A DNA stretch of 64,000 nucleotides from assembly GCA_902778625.1 (NCBI GenBank), contig CACYYM010000004.1, positions 62,001 through 126,000 of the forward strand, given 5' to 3'. Origin of the DNA: an uncultured Bacteroidales bacterium. GTDB lineage: Bacteria; Bacteroidota; Bacteroidia; Bacteroidales; Bacteroidaceae. Shown here in pieces: positions 24,803 through 32,372 of this stretch. Within the stretch, counting starts at the first letter, position 1; each line of letters begins with the position of its first letter. Under the pieces are notes generated by a model. That model was not told the DNA's origin. It was given only the letters and a program-made list of their open reading frames with translations, and did not search any database. The translations under genes and the position numbers were made by a program.

Positions 24803-25588
24803 ATGGAAAGACTCAAGATAGCCTTTTGCAAAGGCAACACAGGCGAGGTAAACGACAAGCTCATCATCGACGCACTCGACGATCCGGCTATGCTCGAACT
24901 CTGCTCACCCGTCTTCTGCGAGGAAGCGGAAGCTTTCCGAAAGCTTGACGAAGGCAGCCTCGACGCACTCGTTCTCGCTTCACCAAGCCAGACGATTAAG
25001 GATGCTACTGAGGTAATCGTGACCGACAAGACGAACATCCTTGTGCTTGGCAAAGAACCGACGGCAGACGATATCGTCAAGTTCCGCGACATTCTGGAGC
25101 GAGACTTCGACCTGCAACTGCCTCGTATCGCCATCGTGCAGGAGACTGCCATGCAGGTTCCCGACCTCTCCTCGCAAGTCACGACAGAGCATGGCATCAA
25201 CACTTACGGCCCCTACACCGTGGAGCAAATCATGGCGGAGGACACGATTCTGCACTTCGACGGCATTATCGTGGCCGACAAGAACTTGGCTTCAACACTC
25301 GTCAAGGAGCTTGCAGAAGAGGCTCCAGTACGCTTCTTCGCAGGAAGAGAAACTGTTGTGACCGCCATTTGGAAGCCCGTCACGAAGGAAGAGGAAGAGG
25401 GTTTGGCAGACGTTTCCTGGCTGACGCATCCTTTCTTTGTCGCCGTGGACGTCATCCGCAATCGTGAATTCTACGACGAAGCCCGCCTGAACCCGCTGCC
25501 GAAACTCTACAGAGACAAGCGCGAAGACCGAAGGAAGGACGAGGACAAGCAAGCTAACGAAAACGAAAACGCTGAAAAGGAATCATGA
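24803..25588 (+). CDS. degenerate PdxA-like protein, probably not catalytic
   Basis: A 261-residue protein. It aligns in order with Bacteroidetes 4-hydroxythreonine-4-phosphate dehydrogenase: DPAMLELCSPV (27-37), GSLDALVLASP (51-61), RDFDLQLPRIAIV (100-112), GINTYGPYTVEQ (131-142), HFDGIIVADKN (151-161) and AVDVIRNREF (214-223). About 100 residues are missing compared with normal PdxA (330-365). The lost parts include GHTEY with a metal-binding His, the NPHAGD loop and the late HGTA segment. The MYHDQG metal site reads VADKNL. The C-terminus is a charged tail. I infer a pseudoenzyme kept for another role, possibly with the sigma-54 activator whose start overlaps its stop by 4 bp. Confidence 0.75.
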   Translation: MERLKIAFCKGNTGEVNDKLIIDALDDPAMLELCSPVFCEEAEAFRKLDEGSLDALVLASPSQTIKDATEVIVTDKTNILVLGKEPTADDIVKFRDILERDFDLQLPRIAIVQETAMQVPDLSSQVTTEHGINTYGPYTVEQIMAEDTILHFDGIIVADKNLASTLVKELAEEAPVRFFAGRETVVTAIWKPVTKEEEEGLADVSWLTHPFFVAVDVIRNREFYDEARLNPLPKLYRDKREDRRKDEDKQANENENAEKES

Positions 25589-26799
25589 GCACAAGTTCAG
25601 ATATGCAATCCCTGATGAACCGCTACGGTATCGTAGGCAGGAACGAAGCACTTCGAGAAGCCCTCGCTACAGCCGTACTGGTCGCTCCGACCGATCTCTC
25701 CGTACTCATACAAGGCGAGAGCGGTGTGGGTAAGGAAATCATTCCGCGCATCATCCACGACCACAGCAAACGCAAAGGCAAGACCTATATCGCCATCAAC
25801 TGCGGCTCCATCCCCGAGGGAACTATCGACAGCGAACTCTTCGGACACGAGAAGGGCGCTTTCACAAGTGCCATTGGCGAGCACGAAGGCTACTTCGGAG
25901 CAGCAAACGGCGGCACACTCTTCCTTGACGAAGTGGGCGAACTGCCTTTGAGCACACAGGCAAGATTGCTTCGAGTTCTGGAGACAGGCGAGTATCTTCG
26001 TGTCGGCAGCAGTACTCCGAGGAAAACTGACGTCCGTATCGTGGCTGCCACAAACGTGGACATCCCCAACGCCATCAAGCAAGGACGTTTCCGCGAGGAC
26101 CTTTACTACCGCCTCTGCACCATCAACATTAAGATTCCACCCTTGCGCAAGCGACAGGGCGACGCAGTCCTGCTCTTCAAGAAGTTCGCGATGGATACTG
26201 CCGAACGCTACAATATCCCCGAGCCCATACGACTCACACCTGAGGCAGAAGAAGTTGTGAACTCCTACAAATGGCCGGGCAACATCCGTCAGCTTCGCAA
26301 CATTACGGAGCAACTCAGCATCCTTTCCGAGAGCAGAAGCATCACGCCGGAAATGCTCGCGAAACACGGCATCACCCCAAACTCCGACCTCGACACGGGT
26401 ATTGCCCCTATCGGAGGCGGCAGTTCGGGTTCCCAACATGACTACGAACAAGAGATAAAGATACTGGCGCATGCAGTCTTCGAGCTCCGTTCGGAAGTGC
26501 AGGAACTCAAGGAAAAGCTGCAAGGACACACCTGGCACGAAGCTCCTTCTGGCACCACCTTGCCTGTTCCCGTCTCGACACAGAAGAAGGTTCAACACAC
26601 TCAACCAGATGAGTTGGACATCTCGACTGCCGAAGAGATTGTAGATGACGATACGCTCAATATCGGAGACATGGAGAAGCGAAACATCTTGCTCGCCCTC
26701 CAACGCAACCACTACAAGCGCAAACTGGCTGCCAAAGAACTCGGACTTAGCGAACGAACGCTTTACAGAAAGATTAAAGCCTATGGAATCGATGAATAG
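25585..26799 (+). CDS. sigma-54-dependent transcriptional activator
   Basis: A 404-residue enhancer-binding protein. The AAA+ domain (about 15-245) has Walker A GESGVGKE, Walker B GTLFLDEVGEL and the arginine-finger region FREDLYYRL. The sigma-54 contact loop reads GAFTSA rather than the usual GAFTGA. There is no N-terminal receiver domain. A coiled-coil linker (about 290-315) precedes a Fis-type HTH (ILLALQRNHYKRKLAAKELGLSERTLYRKI). Loss of a sensory domain suggests control by level or by a partner. The PdxA-like protein encoded just before is a candidate partner, by position only. Confidence 0.92.
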   Translation: MSTSSDMQSLMNRYGIVGRNEALREALATAVLVAPTDLSVLIQGESGVGKEIIPRIIHDHSKRKGKTYIAINCGSIPEGTIDSELFGHEKGAFTSAIGEHEGYFGAANGGTLFLDEVGELPLSTQARLLRVLETGEYLRVGSSTPRKTDVRIVAATNVDIPNAIKQGRFREDLYYRLCTINIKIPPLRKRQGDAVLLFKKFAMDTAERYNIPEPIRLTPEAEEVVNSYKWPGNIRQLRNITEQLSILSESRSITPEMLAKHGITPNSDLDTGIAPIGGGSSGSQHDYEQEIKILAHAVFELRSEVQELKEKLQGHTWHEAPSGTTLPVPVSTQKKVQHTQPDELDISTAEEIVDDDTLNIGDMEKRNILLALQRNHYKRKLAAKELGLSERTLYRKIKAYGIDE

Positions 26800-27301
26800 A
26801 AGGCAGACTCTCCTACTCATTTTGCTCGCTCTGCTTGTCTCTGCTTGCACCATAAGCTATCGCTTCAACGGAGCAAGTATCGACTACGAGACAACCAAGA
26901 CCATCCAGATAGATAACTTCCCCATCCGAAGCGCCTATGTTTGGGCACCCATGCAAAGCATCTTCCAGAACCGCATAACGGAAGTCTATCTGAATCAGAC
27001 AAAGCTGAAACAAGTTAAGAAGAACGGCGACCTGCAACTCGCGGGCGAGATTGTGGCCTTCGACCAGTTTAATAAAGGCATCTCGAGCGACGGTTATAGC
27101 AGTCAAGTGCAACTCAAGATGACCGTCAACGTCCGCTTTGTCAACAACAAAAAGCACACCGACGACTTCGAAAGACAGTTCACCGCAACCTCGGAATATG
27201 ATGCCTCGCAGCAACTTAATGCCGTTCAGGAAGAACTCGTCACACAGATGGTAAAGGACCTCGCCGACCAAATCTTCAACGCCACAGTCGCCAACTGGTA
27301 A
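26792..27301 (+). CDS. lptE: LPS assembly lipoprotein LptE
   Basis: A 169-residue lipoprotein. The signal peptide MNRRQTLLLILLALLVSAC ends in a lipobox, so it is lipidated on that Cys. YRFNGASIDYETTKTIQIDNFPI is followed by a mixed alpha/beta domain, as in Bacteroidetes LptE-like proteins that plug the LptD barrel. An ATG at 26783 in the same frame is also possible; the one at 26792 overlaps the activator stop in ATGAATAG and starts the signal peptide cleanly. lptC lies elsewhere in this window (43984). Confidence 0.82.
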   Translation: MNRRQTLLLILLALLVSACTISYRFNGASIDYETTKTIQIDNFPIRSAYVWAPMQSIFQNRITEVYLNQTKLKQVKKNGDLQLAGEIVAFDQFNKGISSDGYSSQVQLKMTVNVRFVNNKKHTDDFERQFTATSEYDASQQLNAVQEELVTQMVKDLADQIFNATVANW

Positions 27302-27316
27302 ACCTCAACACACATC

Positions 27317-28054
27317 ATGCAACGAAACATTATAGATTATATCCGAAGGCCTGACACCATAAATGATGACGCGATTGCCCAGTTGCAGACGCTCACGAAG
27401 GAGCATCCGTACTTTCACGCTGCTCGTATCCTGCTTCTGCAAGCGCTTTACAAGAAACATGACGCTTCCTATGACGAGACTTTGCGCAGGACTGCCATCC
27501 TCGTGCCAAGCCGTGAAGCCATCTTCCGACTGACAGAAGAGCCTTACTACACGCAAGCAGAGGAACACAAACGCTATGAGGAGGCAGCAGATACAACAGA
27601 GTCCCGAACCGTGAGCCTTATCGACAACTTCCTCGAGGCACAGAGTCCCGTCACGCCTGCTAGCCATCCCATCGATGCGGCACAGGACTACATCGGTTAC
27701 CTCTTGCAGCAGGAAAGCCTCCAAGGCAAGGACCGTCAGGAAGAATTGCCGCTTAATGGCGGAGGTATTGTTGAGGACTTCTTGGAGAATGAACACGGAA
27801 GAATTGTTCTCAAAGATGAAGAAGAAAATGAACAAAAAGAGGAGCAACCGGTCGAGAGCAATAACACACAAAATGACGAAAATAATGAAATTCTGACTGA
27901 AATAATGGCCGGAATTTACATAAAACAAGGCAAATATGAGAATGCAGTGAAAATTATCCGGCAACTTTCCTTGAAATATCCAAAAAAAAATCGTTACTTT
28001 GCAGACCAAATTCGATTCTTAGAGAAACTAATAATAAATAATAAACACAAATAA
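27317..28054 (+). CDS. TPR-like protein of the secG block, function unknown
   Basis: A 245-residue soluble protein. Residues 1-90 are helical with TPR-like pairs (AQLQTLTKEHPYFHAARILLLQALYKK is split over two helices). An acidic, low-complexity linker follows (about 165-200, rich in Glu, Asn and Gln). A final TPR-like pair (MAGIYIKQGKYENAVKIIRQL) closes the protein. It may act as an adaptor. It is two bases upstream of secG, and the same neighbour is common in Bacteroidetes. Confidence 0.7.
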   Translation: MQRNIIDYIRRPDTINDDAIAQLQTLTKEHPYFHAARILLLQALYKKHDASYDETLRRTAILVPSREAIFRLTEEPYYTQAEEHKRYEEAADTTESRTVSLIDNFLEAQSPVTPASHPIDAAQDYIGYLLQQESLQGKDRQEELPLNGGGIVEDFLENEHGRIVLKDEEENEQKEEQPVESNNTQNDENNEILTEIMAGIYIKQGKYENAVKIIRQLSLKYPKKNRYFADQIRFLEKLIINNKHK

Positions 28055-28055
28055 C

Positions 28056-28415
28056 ATGTACACATCTATCGTAATCCTGATTGTATTGGCATCCATTCTC
28101 ATGTGCCTCATCGTACTCATTCAGGAATCCAAGGGCGGCGGTTTGGCTGCTGACTATTCAAACAACAACCAGATTCTTGGCGCTCCCAAGACAACAAACT
28201 TTATCGAGAAAGCTACCTGGTTCCTTGCTGGTGCCATGATTTTCCTCAGCGTTATCAGTGTTGCATTCCTGCCCGGTGCTGGTCACAACGACTCTGTCAT
28301 GCAGCAGCAGGCCATCGAGCAGGCAGCTACCAATCCAGGTAACGTGCCCGCAATGGAGCAGCCCGCAGCTACAGAAGCTCCCGCTGAAACTCCCGCAGAG
28401 GCTCCCGCTCAGTAA
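28056..28415 (+). CDS. secG: preprotein translocase subunit SecG
   Basis: A 119-residue inner-membrane protein with the two SecG helices (TSIVILIVLASILMCLIVL and, after SKGGGLAADYS, ATWFLAGAMIFLSVISVAFL). The GGG loop motif is typical. A Pro/Ala/Glu-rich tail (about 85-119) follows. It is part of the SecYEG channel served by SecA, encoded at 51.4 kb. Confidence 0.92.
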   Translation: MYTSIVILIVLASILMCLIVLIQESKGGGLAADYSNNNQILGAPKTTNFIEKATWFLAGAMIFLSVISVAFLPGAGHNDSVMQQQAIEQAATNPGNVPAMEQPAATEAPAETPAEAPAQ

Positions 28416-28442
28416 TTGACGCCTTTTAGCAACACAACAAAA

Positions 28443-28480
28443 GCCCCCGCTTTCCCTGAAAGGGAGGCGGGGGTTAACTT
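28443..28480 (+). terminator. GC-rich hairpin after secG, likely attenuating
   Basis: CCCCCGC-TT-TCCCT (28444-28457) pairs with AGGGA-G-GCGGGGG (28461-28473). The following TTAACTTT is only a weak T run, so read-through into the kinase-like gene is possible. The hairpin ends 11 bp before that start codon and could also hinder ribosome access. Confidence 0.6.
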
Positions 28481-28484
28481 TAGC

Positions 28485-29336
28485 ATGAACGATGTTCTCC
28501 TTATAGCCGACAGCGGTTCCACTAAGACGGACTGGCTTTATGTCAGTTCCGACGGCTCACAAACCGAGTTGCATACCGATGGTATCAATCCCGCGCGCGA
28601 CGCGCGCGATAATATATATAATGTATTATACCACGATTTGTTGACCGGGCTGCCGCAAACTGAGAACCTTCAAGCTGTCTATTTCTATGGAGCAGGTTGC
28701 ATCGAGCCGTTCAGCCAGACAGTTAAGAGCGTCCTCGGAGAGTTGTTCCCGAGATGTCATATCGAGGTAGAGAGCGACCTTCTGGGGGCCGCCAGAGCCG
28801 TTTGTGGGCACGAGCCTGGTATTGCCTGCATTCTCGGAACGGGCTCCAACAGCTGCCTCTACGACGGCAAAGACATCGTGAAGCACACACCGCCACTGGG
28901 TTACATCCTTGGCGACGAAGGCAGTGGCTCCTATCTTGGCAAGACACTTCTGAACGGCCTCTTCAAGGGAACGCTTCCCGAAGAGCTAAAAGAAACATTC
29001 TGCACAAGGTTTGAACTGAAGTTGCCTGACATTATTGAGCGCGTTTATCGCCTTCCTGCCGCCAACGCCTTCCTGGCTTCGCTCGTTCCCATCATCGTCG
29101 AACACCGCAGCCATCCTGCCATTCACGACCTGCTCATCGAGGCTTTCTGCCTGTTTATCAAGCGCAACATCGCCATTTACGGACATCAAGAGTTGCCCAT
29201 AAACTGCGTCGGAGGCATTGCTTTTCAGTTCGAGGCGGAGCTCAAGGAAGCAGCTGCCAAAGAAGGCATGCAAATCGGCCGAGTTCTGCTTCGACCTATC
29301 AGTAGAATTGTACAATTTCATCACAATCGGCGTTAA
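28485..29336 (+). CDS. BadF/BadG-type ATPase, N-acetylglucosamine kinase-like
   Basis: A 283-residue protein of the ASKHA fold. Phosphate-1 motif LLIADSGSTKTDW opens the protein. CILGTGSNSCLYDG is phosphate-2, and ILGDEGSGSYLGKTLL is the family signature of eukaryotic-type GlcNAc kinases and BadF ATPases. Likely role: phosphorylation of an amino sugar from cell-wall or host glycan turnover. The ATG at 28485 is used because the upstream frame crosses a strong hairpin. Near residues 36-43 the DNA is an alternating CG then AT tract. Confidence 0.85.
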   Translation: MNDVLLIADSGSTKTDWLYVSSDGSQTELHTDGINPARDARDNIYNVLYHDLLTGLPQTENLQAVYFYGAGCIEPFSQTVKSVLGELFPRCHIEVESDLLGAARAVCGHEPGIACILGTGSNSCLYDGKDIVKHTPPLGYILGDEGSGSYLGKTLLNGLFKGTLPEELKETFCTRFELKLPDIIERVYRLPAANAFLASLVPIIVEHRSHPAIHDLLIEAFCLFIKRNIAIYGHQELPINCVGGIAFQFEAELKEAAAKEGMQIGRVLLRPISRIVQFHHNRR

Positions 29337-29393
29337 ACCTTGTACTTTCTTGCAAAAAACTTCAAAACATGTTAAACAACATAGGACAAAGGC

Positions 29394-29425
29394 TTGCAGA
29401 GTGCATAAAAATGCTCTATCTTTGC
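29394..29425 (+). promoter_or_regulatory. promoter CTTG-N19-TATCTTTGC
   Basis: The -33-like CTTG (29394-29397) and the exact -7 box (29417-29425) are spaced 19 bp apart. It drives a short non-coding stretch that ends in an intrinsic terminator at 29511, upstream of cutC. Confidence 0.75.
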
Positions 29426-29477
29426 AATCGTTATCCTGAAAACAATCTTTTTACCTTAAACAAAGCTAATACCAATG

Positions 29478-29511
29478 AAGGAGAGAAGCTGTGAAGCCAC
29501 TCTCCTTTTTT
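29478..29511 (+). terminator. intrinsic terminator in the cutC leader
   Basis: AAGGAGAG (29478-29485) pairs with CTCTCCTT (29500-29507), with an inner GCT-GTGA-AGC stem, then six T. It lies 53 bp downstream of the promoter and 73 bp before cutC, so cutC transcription from this promoter must read through it. Confidence 0.75.
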
Positions 29512-29583
29512 CGTATTGGGACAGCACCCTCCCCTGCCCTCCACCGAGAAGGAGGAGGTCCTAATAAATATGAACTGTGAATT

Positions 29584-30249
29584 ATGAAATATGAACTAAA
29601 ATTAGAGGTTTGTTGCGGCGACATGCAGAGCGTGCTTGCGGCAAAGGCTGGCGGAGCTAACAGGATTGAGCTTTGCCGGGCTCTCGATGTGGATGGTCTG
29701 ACGCCGTCGAAAGAGGTGATGGAGGAGGCCATCGGTTTGGGCATTCCGGTTCAAGTGCTGATTCGCCCCAGAGAGGGCAACTTCGTCTATAACGAGGCAG
29801 AGGTGGAGAGCATGATTCGCGACATCCGGCTTGCCAAGCGGCTGGGCGCGAATGGTGTCGTGATAGGAGCCCTGAAGCCTGATGGCAGCATTGACGAGGA
29901 AACCATCCGTTATCTCGTTGAAGCGGCGAAAGGCCTGAGCATCACCTTCCACCGCGCTTTCGACGTCTGCTCGCAGCCCTTGGAAGCTCTGGAGCAGATT
30001 ATCGCCTTGGGTTGCCACCGCTTGCTCACGTCCGGCCAGGCAGCCACGGCAGAGCAAGGCATTCCCCTCATCAAGCAACTTGTAGAGTTGGCAGGCGAGA
30101 GGCTCAGCATCATGCCCGGCTCAGGAGTCAATCCTGAGAATGCTTGCAAGATTCTATCCGAGACTGGCGCGAAAGAGATTCACGGCTCGCTCAGGAAGGA
30201 CGGCCATACAGACGCCGAGCTTGTCCGTGCTGTCGTGAATGCCACTTGA
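29584..30249 (+). CDS. cutC: CutC family protein
   Basis: A 221-residue TIM-barrel protein of the CutC family. Hallmarks: LEVCCGDMQSVLAAKAGGANRIELC, IRPREGNFVYN, GVVIGALKPDG, TFHRAFDVC, LLTSGQAATAEQG and MPGSGVNPEN. The family was named for copper homeostasis in E. coli, but that role is weakly supported and the biochemical activity is uncertain. It has a leader with promoter and terminator, and a repeat array with a T run after its stop. Confidence 0.9.
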   Translation: MKYELKLEVCCGDMQSVLAAKAGGANRIELCRALDVDGLTPSKEVMEEAIGLGIPVQVLIRPREGNFVYNEAEVESMIRDIRLAKRLGANGVVIGALKPDGSIDEETIRYLVEAAKGLSITFHRAFDVCSQPLEALEQIIALGCHRLLTSGQAATAEQGIPLIKQLVELAGERLSIMPGSGVNPENACKILSETGAKEIHGSLRKDGHTDAELVRAVVNAT

Positions 30250-30262
30250 GATTTGGGGCAAA

Positions 30263-30352
30263 AAACGCCGCACGCGGAGATTGCAATCCCCGCGTGCGGC
30301 GTTGGCAATTTCCGCAGGCGGCGTTTGAATTTCCGCAGGCGGCGTTTTTTTT
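30263..30352 (+). repeat. 22-bp period array, GC-rich family, 4 units, ending in a T8 run
   Basis: Core decamers start at 30268 (CCGCACGCGG), 30290 (CCGCGTGCGG), 30312 and 30333 (CCGCAGGCGG): steps 22, 22 and 21. The first two units can pair as a long hairpin. The last unit runs into eight T, so the array probably terminates cutC transcription. It lies between convergent genes. Confidence 0.9.
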
Positions 30353-30377
30353 GATACCTTTGCGACTACCTCAACAT

Positions 30378-30881
30378 CTATGCTTCGAAGAAGAGTTCCT
30401 CGGATGCCTTGCGAACCCTTGACGTCAGCCCCGTGGCAGGATAGCCTATTGGGATGATGACAACGGGCTCTTCCGTCTCTGGCATCTGGAAAAGCTGATG
30501 GCAGCGTTTAGCATCGAAGTTGCAAACCCAACAGGTACCAAGTCCTTGCTCTGTGGCTGCCAGGCAAAGATGCTCCACTGCGATGGCAACATCAATATTG
30601 CCGTGAGGCTTGCCGTCTGCCCGTACCCATTCCTGTTCATGCAGCAGAGAAGCCAGGACATAAACTGGTGCTTCGTTGAACCAAGGGCGGTCGTAGCACG
30701 CCTGAAGCTTTGCCCTACCCTCTTGGCTGCGTACGATACGGAACTGCCACGGCTGCCGATTAACGGCAGACGGAGCAAAGCGCATACATTCCTTGATGTA
30801 CGCAATTTTCTCTTCTTCTACAGGTTTGTCGAGATAACTGCGGCAACTATAGCGGTTCTGAATGAGATCAAATAACTTCAC
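30378..30881 (-). CDS. nitroreductase family protein
   Basis: A 167-residue FMN-dependent oxidoreductase. It has the RYSCRSYLDKPV start, RFAPSAVNRQPWQFRIV (FMN-binding), and the GLGTCWVCNFDAK and PIGYPA motifs. Substrates are unknown; members reduce nitroaromatics, quinones or flavins. It is 4 bp downstream of the small exported protein gene and may be co-transcribed with it. Confidence 0.88.
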   Translation of the reverse strand: MKLFDLIQNRYSCRSYLDKPVEEEKIAYIKECMRFAPSAVNRQPWQFRIVRSQEGRAKLQACYDRPWFNEAPVYVLASLLHEQEWVRADGKPHGNIDVAIAVEHLCLAATEQGLGTCWVCNFDAKRCHQLFQMPETEEPVVIIPIGYPATGLTSRVRKASEELFFEA

Positions 30882-30885
30882 GCGC

Positions 30886-31311
30886 TTATTTCTTCAGAAC
30901 TTTGTAAGAGATCTTTCCGTTCTTGATGACATAAGTACCTGCTTGCAAGCCATCGAGCGAGGCAGATGTCGTGCCGTCCTCGCTGGGCTTAAAGGTGCGC
31001 AGGAGCTTGCCGTCGATACTGTAGATGTAGGTCGGCTGCGGAACAGCGTTCACGGGAGCCGTGATGCGCGTCACCTGGTCGTCCACCTCGCCAAAAGTGA
31101 ACTTGTCCATATTGGAGAGAGGATACGACACCGAAGCGCCTGTTACCGAAATGACGAGGTTGCCATCGCTGTATGTAACAACGGGCTTTTCACTGAAAGC
31201 AATCTCCAGAACGCCGCCAGTCTTCGGGTGAACAAACAGGGCTGAGTCTGCCCACATCGCTGACGTCGCAAAGAGTGTCAGCATCGAAAGGATAAGTCTT
31301 TTCATAATCAC
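30886..31311 (-). CDS. small exported protein with C-terminal sorting-like domain
   Basis: A 141-residue protein with a signal peptide (about 1-21, LTLFATSAMWA). A short middle section is followed by IYSIDGKLLRTF and GLQAGTYVIKNGKISYKVLKK (shown split here as GLQAGTYVIKNG and KVLKK), which resembles the type A C-terminal domain used by type IX secretion. The rest has no recognisable family. It probably reaches the cell surface, but this depends on the organism having that system. Confidence 0.65.
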   Translation of the reverse strand: MIMKRLILSMLTLFATSAMWADSALFVHPKTGGVLEIAFSEKPVVTYSDGNLVISVTGASVSYPLSNMDKFTFGEVDDQVTRITAPVNAVPQPTYIYSIDGKLLRTFKPSEDGTTSASLDGLQAGTYVIKNGKISYKVLKK

Positions 31312-31321
31312 GATGTTTTAC

Positions 31322-31340
31322 TAACTTTGGCACAAAGTTA
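31322..31340 (-). promoter_or_regulatory. -7 box TAACTTTG inside a perfect palindrome
   Basis: TAACTTTG-GCA-CAAAGTTA is an 8-bp perfect inverted repeat. The minus-strand TAACTTTG (31340-31333) sits 22 bp before the small exported protein start, so it is the likely -7 box. The palindrome could also bind a regulator. Confidence 0.5.
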
Positions 31341-31379
31341 CGATTATTCTGCGAAAGTACAAAGAGAATGACAACTTTT

Positions 31380-32354
31380 TTATTTCACACTCTGCAAAAT
31401 ACGTTTCAATACAACGGTTGCGGAAATTTCGCGATTGGCAGCTTCGGGTATGACAAGGGAGGTCGGTGCCTCAATGACATCGTCCGTGACAATCATGCCA
31501 CGACGGACCGGCAGACAATGCATGAAATGGGCGTTGTTCGTCCACGACATGTGCTCTGCATCAACCGTCCAACGCATCATCTGATGGTAGTCATGGAGAA
31601 TCTTCCCATAGTCCCCGGGATTGGTCACGCCTGGGCAGCTCCAGTTCTTCGCATAGATGAAGTCGGCGCCTTCGAAAGCCTTCTTCTGGTCATACTCCAC
31701 ACGGACATCTCCCACGAATTTGGGATCGAGCTCATAGCCCTCAGGATGCGTGATGACGAAGTCCACATCGGCAGCATTCATCCACTGGGCAAAGCTATTG
31801 GGAACAGCCTGCGGAAGGGACTTGGGATGCGGCGCCCATGTGAGCACCACCTTGGGACGATTGCTCTTCTTGTGCTCCTCTATCGTTATCAGGTCAGCAA
31901 AGGCCTGCAAAGGATGCACGGTGGCGGTCTCCATGGCAAATACGGGCTTGCCGCTGTACTTCAGGAACTGATGGTAAACGGTCTCAGCATAGTCGTAGTC
32001 GCGATCCGTGAGGCCTGCGAAGGAGCGGATGCCGATGACGTCGCAGTAGCAGCCCATGACGGGAATGGCCTCCAGCAGGTGCTCACTCTTGTCGCCGTCC
32101 ATGATGACACCGCGCTCGGTCTCCAACTTCCAGGCACCGGCGTTGACGTCGAGCACGATGACGTTCATGCCGAGATTCATGGCAGCCTTCTGCGTGCTGA
32201 GTCGCGTGCGGAGGCTATTGTTGAAGAACACCATGAGCAATGTCTTGTTCTTGCCCAGGGTGTCGTACTTAAAGCGGTCGGCCTTTATTTCTTGAGCCTC
32301 AGCCAATGCCTGCCTGAGGTCACCCATGTCCTGTACGTTCAAAAAACTCTTCAT
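31380..32354 (-). CDS. argF': N-succinyl/N-acetylornithine carbamoyltransferase (ArgF')
   Basis: A 324-residue transcarbamylase of the Bacteroidetes type that acts on an acylated ornithine. The carbamoyl-phosphate motif reads FFNNSLRTRLS (43-53) in place of STRTR, and HCLPVRRG supplies the catalytic Cys segment. Residue 90 is Ser (DGDKSEH). In published work on this family, Glu at the equivalent site gives acetylornithine specificity, while Pro, Ser or Val favours succinylornithine, so a succinyl route is likely. It follows the acyl-CoA synthetase gene by 18 bp and is separated from the main arg cluster by three features on the same strand. Confidence 0.9.
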   Translation of the reverse strand: MKSFLNVQDMGDLRQALAEAQEIKADRFKYDTLGKNKTLLMVFFNNSLRTRLSTQKAAMNLGMNVIVLDVNAGAWKLETERGVIMDGDKSEHLLEAIPVMGCYCDVIGIRSFAGLTDRDYDYAETVYHQFLKYSGKPVFAMETATVHPLQAFADLITIEEHKKSNRPKVVLTWAPHPKSLPQAVPNSFAQWMNAADVDFVITHPEGYELDPKFVGDVRVEYDQKKAFEGADFIYAKNWSCPGVTNPGDYGKILHDYHQMMRWTVDAEHMSWTNNAHFMHCLPVRRGMIVTDDVIEAPTSLVIPEAANREISATVVLKRILQSVK

Positions 32355-32372
32355 TATCTGTGATTTGACGAT

